Positions 27,586-37,432 of a stretch of 64,000 bases of DNA are shown piece by piece. Source of the stretch: Moorena sp. SIOASIH (lineage in GTDB: Bacteria > Cyanobacteriota > Cyanobacteriia > Cyanobacteriales > Coleofasciculaceae); NCBI RefSeq assembly GCF_010671925.1, contig NZ_JAAHIH010000005.1, positions 372,001-436,000 on the forward strand, read 5' to 3'. The translations under genes and the position numbers were made by a program. Every line of letters begins with the position of its first letter. The first letter of the stretch is position 1. Below the pieces are notes generated by a model, which was not told the DNA's origin, did no database searches, and saw only the letters and a list, made by a program, of their open reading frames with translations.

Positions 27586-29160
27586 TTACTTCCCGATTGG
27601 GTCAACATCTACTTCTTCTTCAAGCAGAGAGTCTTCATCTAGCTCAGGACTTTCCTTCTCATTATTCTCTTGTTGTTCATTCCGTGCGTCTATCTCTTTT
27701 TGTATTTCCTCTGCATTATTTATCTTTTCTGCAGTCTGCTTAGCTAATTCCACTTGAGCCGACGGCTTACTATCCCCGAAGGCTGCATCTTCTGAAAATG
27801 CTACCTTTTCGTCCATATCCTGAACATATCCTAGCATTGTCTCCGGAGTCTTTCCATTCTTCAAGCCATCTTTAGCAGTCTCAATGGAACTCGCTGCCGC
27901 TTTTGTGTTGTCATCTGTATACCCCTGTGCCTCAATGACATTCTTTAATCGGTCTTCTGCTTTGTCTATGGAATCTTGGAATTGTTCACTTTGAGCTTCG
28001 GCTATATCATTCAGATATGTTTTCTGGCTTTCCTCAAAGTTCTCAAGGCGATCATTATATTCGTCAAGCTTTGTTGACAGTTCTTTCATAATCTCTTTGC
28101 CTGCGCTTCCGCTTTTTCTTGATGCCTTAATACTATCTATCACCATAACAATTAGCATGGCCAAACCGATACCTTGGGAAGTAATTGAGGAGACTAAGCT
28201 GTATTCTTGATATGATGTAAGACCAGAACTGCTGCTGGAATCTGAACTGTCGTCATCGCTGTCATATTGATTGGGTGAAGCACAAACATCTTGATCTCCG
28301 ACTGTTCCTGAAAAGGCTCCAACGGTTTGGTATACACTGTCAACCGTAAGTGTCACCCAACTTGGTTGAAGTTTTACCTCTACGGGGTCCGTACCCTCGC
28401 CGAAATTAGTATTGACAATATATACATATTCATCTTCAGAATCGTCGGAGGATGTTTCCCATGCAAACTTCAGGCCAACAGACTCGCCGCTATCAGTCAT
28501 TGTGAGTGTTGCGGTAGATTCGTTAGTTGTCGAATCGAACACAATATCTATCTGTGCCAACTGTGATAGTGCATCTTCATCAGAAACTCCTGTAGGATAG
28601 ACATAATAGGTTCCCACCCATGGTGAAAAATCTCTGGTCTGCCATAAAGTCATTTGCCTCCAGGATGTGCCTGTCACATTTGCAAAGACATCTATCTCTT
28701 GACAAAATGCCGTTACGTTACTGACTAAGTCGGTGGCATCACTATTGGCAACAACGTCATTAAAGTTCTTAGCAACGGTGCTAGTAGGATTCGCCGATAT
28801 GTAACGTACAAAGTTAAACGCTTCCAAATAGCTTGCGATATTCGTACTGCCAATCTCAATGTCAGTAGTCTCAAAATCAGTCACCACGTCTGCTACAGGA
28901 AAACCATTTAAGTAAGTGATATCTCCATTTAACGTGTAGTACCCTGAATTAGTCGCTATAGCAAACGAATATGCGTCAAGAGATGCATAACCTGATTCAC
29001 CTGATGCAATACTGTCAATCTTAGTTGTTTCGTCATTATCAGAATAAGTAGTTATCTCAGACGGATCGAGTGGTGCCAAATCAGAATCGTTGTCAGCATC
29101 CATACTTAAGAGAGTGATTGCTCTGCTGGTTAAGTTATTAGTGAACTGGTAAATTGACAT
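27586..29160 (-). CDS. Unknown protein: paired N-domain, membrane helix, coiled coil
   Basis: 524 residues without a signal peptide. N-terminal domain (about 1-175) is comparable to that of the 875-residue neighbour. A beta-rich segment (about 180-300; WVGTYYVYPTG...LKFAWETSS) follows, then an Asp/Ser-rich linker (about 303-318), one hydrophobic helix (about 330-350; GIGLAMLIVMVIDSI), and a long charged coiled coil (about 360-510) ending in an acidic tail. The layout suggests a membrane-anchored or membrane-inserting protein with a cytosolic or exposed rod. It is the first gene of the minus-strand set and is divergent from the HTH-NB-ARC-WD40 gene, sharing about 170 nt of upstream DNA. Function not recognised. 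Confidence 0.65.
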   Translation of the reverse strand: MSIYQFTNNLTSRAITLLSMDADNDSDLAPLDPSEITTYSDNDETTKIDSIASGESGYASLDAYSFAIATNSGYYTLNGDITYLNGFPVADVVTDFETTDIEIGSTNIASYLEAFNFVRYISANPTSTVAKNFNDVVANSDATDLVSNVTAFCQEIDVFANVTGTSWRQMTLWQTRDFSPWVGTYYVYPTGVSDEDALSQLAQIDIVFDSTTNESTATLTMTDSGESVGLKFAWETSSDDSEDEYVYIVNTNFGEGTDPVEVKLQPSWVTLTVDSVYQTVGAFSGTVGDQDVCASPNQYDSDDDSSDSSSSSGLTSYQEYSLVSSITSQGIGLAMLIVMVIDSIKASRKSGSAGKEIMKELSTKLDEYNDRLENFEESQKTYLNDIAEAQSEQFQDSIDKAEDRLKNVIEAQGYTDDNTKAAASSIETAKDGLKNGKTPETMLGYVQDMDEKVAFSEDAAFGDSKPSAQVELAKQTAEKINNAEEIQKEIDARNEQQENNEKESPELDEDSLLEEEVDVDPIGK

Positions 29161-29306
29161 GACTTAATTTCTCGAGTTGAGTGTTTTTGAACATCAGGTT
29201 CTAGTTGTTTGAACCTCATATATTCATCAAACTCCACTGCATACTGACTTACCGCCTGAGATGATCTGACTTGTGACTGACTTGTGACTGACTTTTCCTG
29301 TGTCAA

Positions 29307-29315
29307 TGGTATAAT
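29307..29315 (+). promoter_or_regulatory. Extended -10 promoter for the NB-ARC-WD40 gene
   Basis: TGGTATAAT is an exact extended -10 (TGnTATAAT). Transcription from it would start only a few bases before the ATG at 29326, giving a near-leaderless mRNA, or 20 nt before the ATG at 29341. Confidence 0.5.
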
Positions 29316-29340
29316 TTCGACAGTCATGATCCCATCAGCC

Positions 29341-32300
29341 ATGCCCAGGTCGCTCAAAGTTCGTCAGGAGTGCATTGAACAAGTTAAACTGGCAGTCAGG
29401 CGTAACGGTTTTCCGAGCCAGAGGGCTTTGGCTGAAGATGTGGGGTTTGCCTTAGCCACAGTCAGCAACTTCCTGACCGGTAAACCCGTTGACTATATTA
29501 CTTTTGAAGAAATTTGTCATAAATTGGCACTGGAATGGAGAGCCATTGCCAATTTGGATGTTGACCTGCCATCCCAGGCTGTAGATGATCCGCCATCCCA
29601 GGCTGTAGATCAAAACCCACAGATCACAACCTCTAGCAAACGCCAAGACTTGGGAGAAGCAATTGATGTTACCAATTTCTACGGGCGCAAGGAAGAATTA
29701 GCCACACTCAAACAATGGATTATTAATGACCATTGCCGACTGATTACCTTAATTGGCATGGGTGGAATTGGTAAAACAACTTTGTCTGTGAAGTTAGCCC
29801 AGCTTCTACAATCGGAATTTCAGTACCTGATTTGGCGAAGTTTGCGTAATGCCCCACCCATTCACGAGCTTTTGACGGACCTGATTGGGTTTTTGTCTGA
29901 TCAGCAAGAAACGACTTTACCAGAAAGCTTAGATGGTACAATATCCTGTTTAATCGACTATCTGCGGGCAGAGCGTTGTTTGTTCATCTTAGATAATGTA
30001 GAGTCAATTCTATCCCCTGACCAACGGGCAGGAGCCTATCGCCCAGGATATGAAGGCTATGGGCAGCTGCTCAGAAGCTGGGGCGAGACTAACCATCAAA
30101 GTTGTCTGGTGTTGACCAGTCGGGAGAAACCCAGAGAAATTAGAAATAAAGAAGGTGTCAACGCTCCGATTCGTTCCCTGAGGTTACCTGGCTTAACCGA
30201 GGGAGAAGGGGAGAAAATTCTCGCCGAAAAAGGCTTTTCTGTCTCAAAAGACGAATGTCAAGCACTGGTAGAGTTTTATGGGGGCAATCCTTTAGCCTTG
30301 AAGATTGTTGCCACGACAATTTATGAGTTGTTTGACGGCGATGTGGCTCAGTTTTTAGAAGAAGGCACGATTGTCTTTGGTGATATTTCCGATTTAATGG
30401 ACCAGCAGTTTAATCGCTTGTCAACTATAGAACAACAGGTGATGTACTGGTTGACAATTAATCGAGAATGGGTTTCATTTAAGGAGCTACAAGGGGACAT
30501 TATTCCGGCTGTTTCCTTCAAACATTTATTAGAAACCTTAGAATCTCTACAATTGCGCTCACTGATTGAGAATACTTCAGGGAAATTTACTCAACAACCC
30601 GTGGTGATGGAGTATGTCAGCGATCGCTTAATTGAAGAGATTTTTCAAGAAATTAAAACGGGAGAAATAGCACTATTGGAGCGCTGTGCCTTAATCAAAG
30701 CCCAAGCCAAAGATTATGTGAGAAATGCCCAAATTCAGCTGATTCTCAAACCGATTACCGAGCAACTCCTCAACCTGCTTGGCCTCCCAGAAAATGTGCA
30801 AAACTATTTGAATCAAATTTTATCAAAGCTGAAGTCTTTTCCCCCTCGAAAACCTGGATATGCCGGGGGGAATGTTCTGAATTTACTCTGGCAGCTTGAT
30901 CTTGACCTGACTGGCTATGATTTTTCTAACTTAACGGTTTGGCAAGCTTACCTACAGGGGATGAATTTGCATCGAGTCAACTTTGCCAAAGCCGATTTAA
31001 GTAAGTCAGCTTTTACTCGCACCTTAGGGGGGGTTTTATCAGCGACCTTTAGCCCAGATGGGAAACTCCTGGCAACTAGTGTTGATAATGAGATTTGGTT
31101 GTGGGACGTTGCCAACATCAAACAAATTATTACCTACAATGGTCACACGGCTTGGGTGCAATGTCTGGCTATTAGTCCAGAGGGAGAAATTTTAGCTAGT
31201 GGTAGTAACGACCAAACGATCAGGTTGTGGAATGTCCAGACCGGGCAATGTCTGAAAACACTGCGAGGTCATACCAGTTGGGTGCAATCCCTAGGGTTTA
31301 GTCCAGACGGGGAAATGTTAGCCAGTGGTAGCCATGACCAAACGGTAAAGCTGTGGAATGTTCACACTGGAAAATGTCTGCAAACCTTGTCAGGGCATAG
31401 CAATCCGGTATTTTTTACTACCTTCAGTCCCAATGGACAAACGTTGGTCACTGCGGGTGAAGACCAAACTTTGAGAGTCTGGGATATCAACACTTGTTCT
31501 TGCCTGCAAGTCCTAGAAATCCCGATCAATTGGATATTATCGATTGCCCTTAGCCCAGATGGAGAAACATTGGCAACTGGAAGTGATGGCACAACGGTAA
31601 AATTTTGGGATTTAGCCAGTGGTGAGTGTATCAAAACCTTACCAGACTACAACAGTCATGTGTGGTCAGTGGCTTTCAGCCCAGATGGTAAAACACTGGT
31701 GACCGGTAGTGAGGATACAACGGTTAAAATCTCGGAGGTGGAAACTGGGAAATGTCTGCAAACGTTCCACGAGTATCGCAATTCCCCTTTAGGTAATAGC
31801 TACCCTTCACGGATTTGGTTGGTTGCTGTTAATCCCGATGGTCAAACCTTGCTGAGTGTGAGTGAAAACCAAACCATGAAGTTATGGGATATCCACACAG
31901 GACAATGTTTAAGAACAGTGGAGGGGTATAGTAATTGGATATTATCCGTTGCTTTTAGTCCAGATGGTCAAATGTTGGCCAGTAGCAGCGAAGACCAACG
32001 GGTAAGATTGTGGGATATTGAGACGGGGCAATGTCTACAAACCTTGTCAGGACATACTAATCTGGTCTCATCAGTCACTTTTGCTCCCAAAGACGATCAG
32101 ATTCTGGCCAGTAGCAGCGACGACACAACTATCAAACTTTGGGATGCAAATACAGGAGAGTGTTTGCAAACACTGTGGGGACACGATAGTTGGGTGCATT
32201 CGGTCAGCTTCAGTCCAGAGGTCGAAATTTTAGCAAGTGCCAGTCGTGACCAAACCGTAAAGCTTTGGGATTGGCATACGGGAGAATGTCTGCACACCTT

Positions 32301-32910
32301 AGAAGGGCATATTCAGCAGGTCAAAACCATTAGTTTCAGTCCCTGCGGTAAAATCCTAGCCAGTGGTAGCCATGACAACACTATCAAACTTTGGGATGTC
32401 ACTACCGGAACCTGTCTACAAACATTGCCAGGTCACGAGGATTGGGTTTTATCGGTTGTGTTCAGTCCCGGTGCCAATCTGCTGGTGAGTGCCAGTGGAG
32501 ACCAGACGATTAAACTGTGGGATGTTGAGACGGGGCAATGTCTACAAACCTTATCCGGTCACACATCTCGAGTCAGAACAATTGCCTTTAGTCCAGATGG
32601 CAAGAGTTTAGCCAGTGGCAGTGATGACCAGACTGTTCAACTGTGGGATATCAGTACAGGTACTGTTCTCAAACTATTTCAGGGACACCACAAAGCTGTC
32701 CGCTCAATTGCCTTTAGTCCTAATCGTCCTGTGTTAGTGAGTAGCAGCGAAGATGAAACCATTAAGCTTTGGAATCTTGACACTGGTGAATGTATAAAAA
32801 CCCTGAGAATTGATCGACCCTATGAACGGATGAATATTAAAAACGCCATTGGGTTAACCAAACCTCAGAAAAACACGTTAAAAGCTTTAGGTGCAGTAGA
32901 GAAAGAGTGA
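29341..32910 (+). CDS. HTH-NB-ARC-WD40 STAND NTPase
   Basis: About 1189 residues, counted from the ATG at 29341; ATGs at 29326 and 29284 are in frame, the last lying upstream of the extended -10. An N-terminal helix-turn-helix (SQRALAEDVGFALATVSNFL) is followed by an NB-ARC ATPase with P-loop GMGGIGKTT (about residue 139), Walker B CLFILDNVE and the GGNPLALKI motif. A winged-helix and linker lead to 14 WD40 repeats (two seven-blade propellers), typical SPDG...GSxDxTxKLWD. STAND proteins are switch-like sensors that oligomerise when the propeller binds a trigger; cyanobacterial members are common and some act in defence or cell death. Divergent from the 524-residue gene and upstream of the caspase-hydrolase gene. 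A PSQAVD sequence is duplicated in the linker. Confidence 0.93.
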   Translation: MPRSLKVRQECIEQVKLAVRRNGFPSQRALAEDVGFALATVSNFLTGKPVDYITFEEICHKLALEWRAIANLDVDLPSQAVDDPPSQAVDQNPQITTSSKRQDLGEAIDVTNFYGRKEELATLKQWIINDHCRLITLIGMGGIGKTTLSVKLAQLLQSEFQYLIWRSLRNAPPIHELLTDLIGFLSDQQETTLPESLDGTISCLIDYLRAERCLFILDNVESILSPDQRAGAYRPGYEGYGQLLRSWGETNHQSCLVLTSREKPREIRNKEGVNAPIRSLRLPGLTEGEGEKILAEKGFSVSKDECQALVEFYGGNPLALKIVATTIYELFDGDVAQFLEEGTIVFGDISDLMDQQFNRLSTIEQQVMYWLTINREWVSFKELQGDIIPAVSFKHLLETLESLQLRSLIENTSGKFTQQPVVMEYVSDRLIEEIFQEIKTGEIALLERCALIKAQAKDYVRNAQIQLILKPITEQLLNLLGLPENVQNYLNQILSKLKSFPPRKPGYAGGNVLNLLWQLDLDLTGYDFSNLTVWQAYLQGMNLHRVNFAKADLSKSAFTRTLGGVLSATFSPDGKLLATSVDNEIWLWDVANIKQIITYNGHTAWVQCLAISPEGEILASGSNDQTIRLWNVQTGQCLKTLRGHTSWVQSLGFSPDGEMLASGSHDQTVKLWNVHTGKCLQTLSGHSNPVFFTTFSPNGQTLVTAGEDQTLRVWDINTCSCLQVLEIPINWILSIALSPDGETLATGSDGTTVKFWDLASGECIKTLPDYNSHVWSVAFSPDGKTLVTGSEDTTVKISEVETGKCLQTFHEYRNSPLGNSYPSRIWLVAVNPDGQTLLSVSENQTMKLWDIHTGQCLRTVEGYSNWILSVAFSPDGQMLASSSEDQRVRLWDIETGQCLQTLSGHTNLVSSVTFAPKDDQILASSSDDTTIKLWDANTGECLQTLWGHDSWVHSVSFSPEVEILASASRDQTVKLWDWHTGECLHTLEGHIQQVKTISFSPCGKILASGSHDNTIKLWDVTTGTCLQTLPGHEDWVLSVVFSPGANLLVSASGDQTIKLWDVETGQCLQTLSGHTSRVRTIAFSPDGKSLASGSDDQTVQLWDISTGTVLKLFQGHHKAVRSIAFSPNRPVLVSSSEDETIKLWNLDTGECIKTLRIDRPYERMNIKNAIGLTKPQKNTLKALGAVEKE

Positions 32911-33181
32911 AGCCTGGCACCGCAATGGTTCTAGCCCCCTTGACAAATCAGCTTATAATATGCTATTCTAGAAGTATACATTATTATGATAAAGCAAGCT
33001 AAGGGCAAGAAAAATTAAGCCAAAATGTGATCTACCCAAATGTGATTTAGATCAAGGGTTATGACCATAGTAAGCCTTGATTATATGCACTATTGTGCTT
33101 ATTTATCACTCTTTTTAAGAAGAATTTATTGAGTCTTGCCCTTGCCCTGTATCATAACAATTGGGGTTCATAAAAGTGGCT

Positions 33182-33436
33182 ATGGAAAATACAGAACCTA
33201 ACAAAAATTATGAAGAGCAAGTACTAGAAAATACATCTGGCGATACTAACCCCTTAGGGGACGCTTGCTCCGACTCTCAGGAAACAGTAACAACTCCTGA
33301 AAAAACTGAAGTAAAAGCTGGATCGAGTGATGAAAAGGTCGAAACAGATAATCAAGACACTAAAGAAATTACTGCACCAGAATCTAATATAACTACTAGT
33401 TCCCGTTCTCCAGGAAAAACAGATAGAGGTTTATAA
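33182..33436 (+). CDS. Small acidic disordered protein, hypothetical
   Basis: 84 residues from the ATG at 33182 (GTG at 33176 and TTG at 33161 are alternatives). Very rich in Glu, Thr, Ser, Asp and Asn (TTPEKTEVKAGSSDEKVETD) with no hydrophobic core, so probably disordered. It lies 76 nt upstream of the caspase-hydrolase gene on the same strand and may share its mRNA. No family recognised; coding status is uncertain. Confidence 0.4.
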   Translation: MENTEPNKNYEEQVLENTSGDTNPLGDACSDSQETVTTPEKTEVKAGSSDEKVETDNQDTKEITAPESNITTSSRSPGKTDRGL

Positions 33437-33512
33437 TCCAGGAGTTATATTCTTGGGCGAGAATTTACCAACTCAGCCAGGGGCACTCTTCGATAAGTAT
33501 TAAGACAATGGC

Positions 33513-36500
33513 ATGACCGATAATATCTATGCGCTGCTGGTAGGTATTGATGAATATCCCAGTCCTGTTCCTTCTTTGAATGGCTGTGTCAATGACATCC
33601 TAGAAATACAGGAATATTTGCAAGGGCGGGTCGCTACAGATGGAGATAAACTGCACATCCGCAAACTCTTGAATCAAGATGCTACCCGTCAGGCAGTTAT
33701 TGATGGTTTTCGGCAGCATTTGTGTCAAGCTAGCCGTGAAGATGTAGCCTTTTTTTATTACGCGGGACATGGTTCTCAAGAGCAAGCCCCACAAGAGTTT
33801 TGGACAATAGAGCCAGACCGATTGGATGAAACTCTAGTCTGTTATGACAGTCGCACTGAGGGGGGTTGGGACTTGGCGGATAAGGAGTTAGCCAAGCTAA
33901 TTTCTGAGGTAGCTGAGAACAACCCCCACACTGTTATTATTTTAGACTGCTGTCACTCCGGTTCTGCCACCCGTGGCGGACTAGAAGCAGAAACAGCAGT
34001 TCGTAAAACTTCCACCGACAAACGCCAGCGACCCTGGGATAGTTTTATTTTTTCCTTGAGTGAAACTGACAAATTATCAGCTGGCCTCAGCCCGGAAAAA
34101 AATCCTAGTGGTTGGAGTTTCCCCACAGGAAAACATATCGTCCTAGCCGCTTGTCGAGATAGTGAGACGGCGAAAGAATACAACAACAATGGGCAACCAA
34201 GAGGTGCGTTTTCTCACTTTTTGCTGGATACCTTGAAGAAAGCCAATGGCAGCCTGACTTATCGGGATTTATTCAAGCGTGTCAATGCCCTAGTCCGCAG
34301 TAAGATCACCGCCCAATCTCCCCAAATCGAAGCTACGGAGTTGAGTGATTTAGACCAACCTTTTCTCGGCGGTGCGATCGCTAACCGTACACCCTACTTT
34401 ACTGTCTTCTATGACAAAAACCACGACTGGGTGATTGATGGTGGTGCGGTTCACGGCATTTCTCAACCTGTTGGGAATGAGACCACAATACTGGCCTTGT
34501 TTCCCTTTGACACCCCCACAGAGGAACTTCGCCAACTCTCAACGGCAGTAGGTGAGGCAAAAATTGTCGAAGTAATGCCGCAGCTGAGTCAAATTCAAAT
34601 TAGTGGTATTGGGGATTTAGATCCCGAAATGACCTGGAAAGCAGTAATAACTAGTCTGCCCCTGCCACCGAAAGGGGTTTTATTGTCAGGAGAACCAGCT
34701 GGTGTAGAATTAGCCCGTACCACCCTGCTCAACACTGGTCACAATCAGCCTTCCCTGTATGTTCGGGAAGTGGCAACCCCTGAAGCTGCCGAGTTGAAAT
34801 TACTGGCTCGTGACGGTAACTATTTAATTACACGACCAGCGGATGACCGTCCTCTAGTGGCTGCCATTTCAGGTTACACCGATGCCACTGCCTTGCAGGC
34901 AATTCAGCGATTAGAACATATCACCCGTTGGCTGAATATCGCTGAACTTGCCAGCCCAGCCACCACCCGCATTCGCCCGGATGCTGTGCAAATGCTGATT
35001 TACCAGCAGGATGGGTCACTTTTGCTAGAGACTCAAATTCCCCTGGAATATCAACAGGAAAATGGCACATGGCGATCGCCCACATTGAAAATTAAGCTGA
35101 AAAACACTAGTAATGAGCCGCTTTATTGCGCTCTGCTCGATTTAACCGACCGTTACGCCGTCTCAGCTGAGTTGTTAGATGGGGGCGGAATTTGGCTGCA
35201 ACCCAGGGGGCAAGAGGGAGATCAAGCCTGGGTTAATCACGGAAATCCGATTTGTCCTACGGTTCCCCAACAACTATGGCAAGAAGCGGGGATTACGGAA
35301 GTTAAAGATATTCTCAAACTGATTGTCTGCTCGACGGAATTTGATGCCACTTTGCTCGAACAACCACAACTTGACCTACCTCAACGTCCCGTGCTTACAC
35401 CCCGTCACGGTAATGGTACCCTTAACCGCTTGATGCAAAGGATTCCAGCTCGTGATCTCCCCAGCAGACCAGAAGACGATGAAATCTATGATGACTGGTT
35501 AACTAGCCAAATTAGCATTACTACCGTGCGTCCTCTACACACTACTCCAATTCCCAGAGGGGACGACTATGTCTTTCTGGGAGTAGGTTCCGCCCTATAC
35601 GCCCATTCCGAATTGAGAGCTAAGGCACGTCTAACCACTCTCACCCAATCAACCAGGGATTTAGGTAACCACATGTTACCACCGATAGTGCGGGAGGACC
35701 ATCCGGGCATAGAGTCCTTTGAGTTTACTAGCAGTCGGGGAACGGATCCTGGTTTAAGCGGGTTGGAATTAACTGAGGTGGAAAATCCGTCAGCGGTTAC
35801 ACCGAAAAATCCCCTGAAAGTTATTGTTGATCGACCCCTTGCTTCTAATGAACAACTGTTACCCATTAGCTACGATGGGGAGTTTTTCCTGCCTTTGGGA
35901 CGGGCTCGGTCTACCCCGGAGGGCAAAACGGAGATTTTACTGGAACGGTTAACAGAACCAATTAGTGAAGGTAGCCGCAGCTTGGGGGGTTCGATCCGAA
36001 TTTTCTTCCAAAAAGTAGTGTCTCAACAACTGGGGCTAGAGTTTAATTACCCCATTTTGGCAGCAGCGGATGTCACTGTCTCTGGAGTGGTCAACTATAC
36101 AGTCAACTATACAAGAGAGGTTGAACAAGTCAAGTCGCGGGTTGCCCAAGCCCAACGCATAGTCCTTTACATACACGGTATTATTGGTGATACTGAGAGC
36201 TTGCTGCCCAGCCTTCGCTCCGCCCAGGTTGAGGTGGATGGAACAGAAAAACCCCTGGCCGAATTGTATGACCTGGTACTCAGCTATGATTATGAGAATT
36301 TAAATACCTCAATTGTAGAGAATGCTAAATTGCTGAAGCAGAGACTGCAAGCTGTAGGGTTAGGGGAGAACCACGGTAAAATTTTTCACATTGTCGCCTA
36401 CTCCATGGGAGGGTTGGTTTCTCGTTGGTTTATTGAACGAGAAGGAGGTAATCAGGTGGTTGGGCATTTAATTATGCTAGGTACACCCAATGCTGGTTGC

Positions 36501-37184
36501 CCTTGGTCTACGGTTCAAGATTGGGCGTTAGCTACCTTAAGTATCGGTTTAAATGGGCTGTCAGAATTTACTTGGCCAGCACCAGTGATGGGGATTTTGC
36601 TTAAGGCTATTAACAAATTTGCTGATGAGATTGAAACTATTGATATTTCCCTAGACCAGATGCATCCCGGTTCTGAGTTCTTGCAACAATTAGCAGCAAG
36701 TCCCGACCCCAAAGTACCTTACTCAATTATTGCTGGTAATACATCTATTATTCCTGCCGCCCTGAAAGCAGAAGCCAATCAAACTTCTAGTCCCTTGCAA
36801 CGACTAATGCAGAAGTTATTTGATAAAGCTGTAGCAGTGGCTTTCTTTGAGCAACCAAATGATATCGCTGTTACAGTACAAAGTATAAAAAGCGTAGGTT
36901 CAGACCGGAACCCACAACCACAAATCCAGGAAATCGGCTGCGATCACTTCGTTTACTTTACTGAACCGGTGGGGTTAACTGCGTTTTCTCAGGCGGTGAT
37001 TCAAGCCCTAAAAAATAACAATGATATAATTAATAATTATTCAGAAAACAAACCACTGAAATGGTTGATGATTGGGGTGGTTGGGGTATTAGTCGCGGCT
37101 ACTATGGGTTGGCTGGTATTAAAGCAATCAAATAAAACTCAACCGAGCAATCAATCTCAACCAAGCCAGAATCTAAGCCAATGA
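33513..37184 (+). CDS. Caspase-like (C14) protease fused to an alpha/beta hydrolase
   Basis: 1223 residues. The N-terminal metacaspase-type domain (about 1-260) keeps the dyad His86 (YYAGHGSQ) and Cys147 (LDCCHSG). A long middle (about 270-830) has DUF4384-like and beta-rich stretches. The C-terminal hydrolase (about 880-1170) has IVLYIHGIIGDTESL oxyanion region and nucleophile Ser964 in AYSMGGLVSRW, as in PGAP1/lipase-like enzymes. A final membrane helix (about 1187-1208; WLMIGVVGVLVAATMGWLVL) anchors the protein. A protease-lipase in one membrane protein next to a STAND sensor fits a cell-death effector, by inference; prokaryotic caspase-like proteins are often involved in such systems. Confidence 0.9.
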   Translation: MTDNIYALLVGIDEYPSPVPSLNGCVNDILEIQEYLQGRVATDGDKLHIRKLLNQDATRQAVIDGFRQHLCQASREDVAFFYYAGHGSQEQAPQEFWTIEPDRLDETLVCYDSRTEGGWDLADKELAKLISEVAENNPHTVIILDCCHSGSATRGGLEAETAVRKTSTDKRQRPWDSFIFSLSETDKLSAGLSPEKNPSGWSFPTGKHIVLAACRDSETAKEYNNNGQPRGAFSHFLLDTLKKANGSLTYRDLFKRVNALVRSKITAQSPQIEATELSDLDQPFLGGAIANRTPYFTVFYDKNHDWVIDGGAVHGISQPVGNETTILALFPFDTPTEELRQLSTAVGEAKIVEVMPQLSQIQISGIGDLDPEMTWKAVITSLPLPPKGVLLSGEPAGVELARTTLLNTGHNQPSLYVREVATPEAAELKLLARDGNYLITRPADDRPLVAAISGYTDATALQAIQRLEHITRWLNIAELASPATTRIRPDAVQMLIYQQDGSLLLETQIPLEYQQENGTWRSPTLKIKLKNTSNEPLYCALLDLTDRYAVSAELLDGGGIWLQPRGQEGDQAWVNHGNPICPTVPQQLWQEAGITEVKDILKLIVCSTEFDATLLEQPQLDLPQRPVLTPRHGNGTLNRLMQRIPARDLPSRPEDDEIYDDWLTSQISITTVRPLHTTPIPRGDDYVFLGVGSALYAHSELRAKARLTTLTQSTRDLGNHMLPPIVREDHPGIESFEFTSSRGTDPGLSGLELTEVENPSAVTPKNPLKVIVDRPLASNEQLLPISYDGEFFLPLGRARSTPEGKTEILLERLTEPISEGSRSLGGSIRIFFQKVVSQQLGLEFNYPILAAADVTVSGVVNYTVNYTREVEQVKSRVAQAQRIVLYIHGIIGDTESLLPSLRSAQVEVDGTEKPLAELYDLVLSYDYENLNTSIVENAKLLKQRLQAVGLGENHGKIFHIVAYSMGGLVSRWFIEREGGNQVVGHLIMLGTPNAGCPWSTVQDWALATLSIGLNGLSEFTWPAPVMGILLKAINKFADEIETIDISLDQMHPGSEFLQQLAASPDPKVPYSIIAGNTSIIPAALKAEANQTSSPLQRLMQKLFDKAVAVAFFEQPNDIAVTVQSIKSVGSDRNPQPQIQEIGCDHFVYFTEPVGLTAFSQAVIQALKNNNDIINNYSENKPLKWLMIGVVGVLVAATMGWLVLKQSNKTQPSNQSQPSQNLSQ

Positions 37185-37190
37185 TGCGTA

Positions 37191-37422
37191 AGCGGTCAGC
37201 GGTCAGTGGTCAGTGGTCAGCATTCAGCGGTCAGCGGTCAGCATTCAGCGGTCAGCGGTCAGCCGTGGCCTTAGGCCAATGGCACCTCAAGTAGCGTGGG
37301 CTGATAGCTGATAACTGATAACTGATAGCTGATAGCTGATAACTGATAGCTGATAGCTGATAGCTGATAGCTGATAGCTGATAGCTGATAGCTGATAGCT
37401 GATAGCTGATAGCTAATAGCTG
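37191..37422. repeat. Heptamer arrays (GGTCAGC)n and (GATAGCT)n
   Basis: Two period-7 arrays: CAGCGGT/CAGTGGT/CAGCATT at 37191-37263 and GATAGCT/GATAACT at 37300-37422, separated by a dispersed-repeat word (GGCCTTAGGCCAATGGCACC). They fill the gap between the caspase-hydrolase and Uma2 genes. Confidence 0.9.
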
Positions 37423-37432
37423 ACAATTGCTT

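Noticed and set aside
29130..29357. Minus-strand 75-codon frame
   Set aside because: Overlaps both divergent starts, covering the promoter region of the NB-ARC gene.
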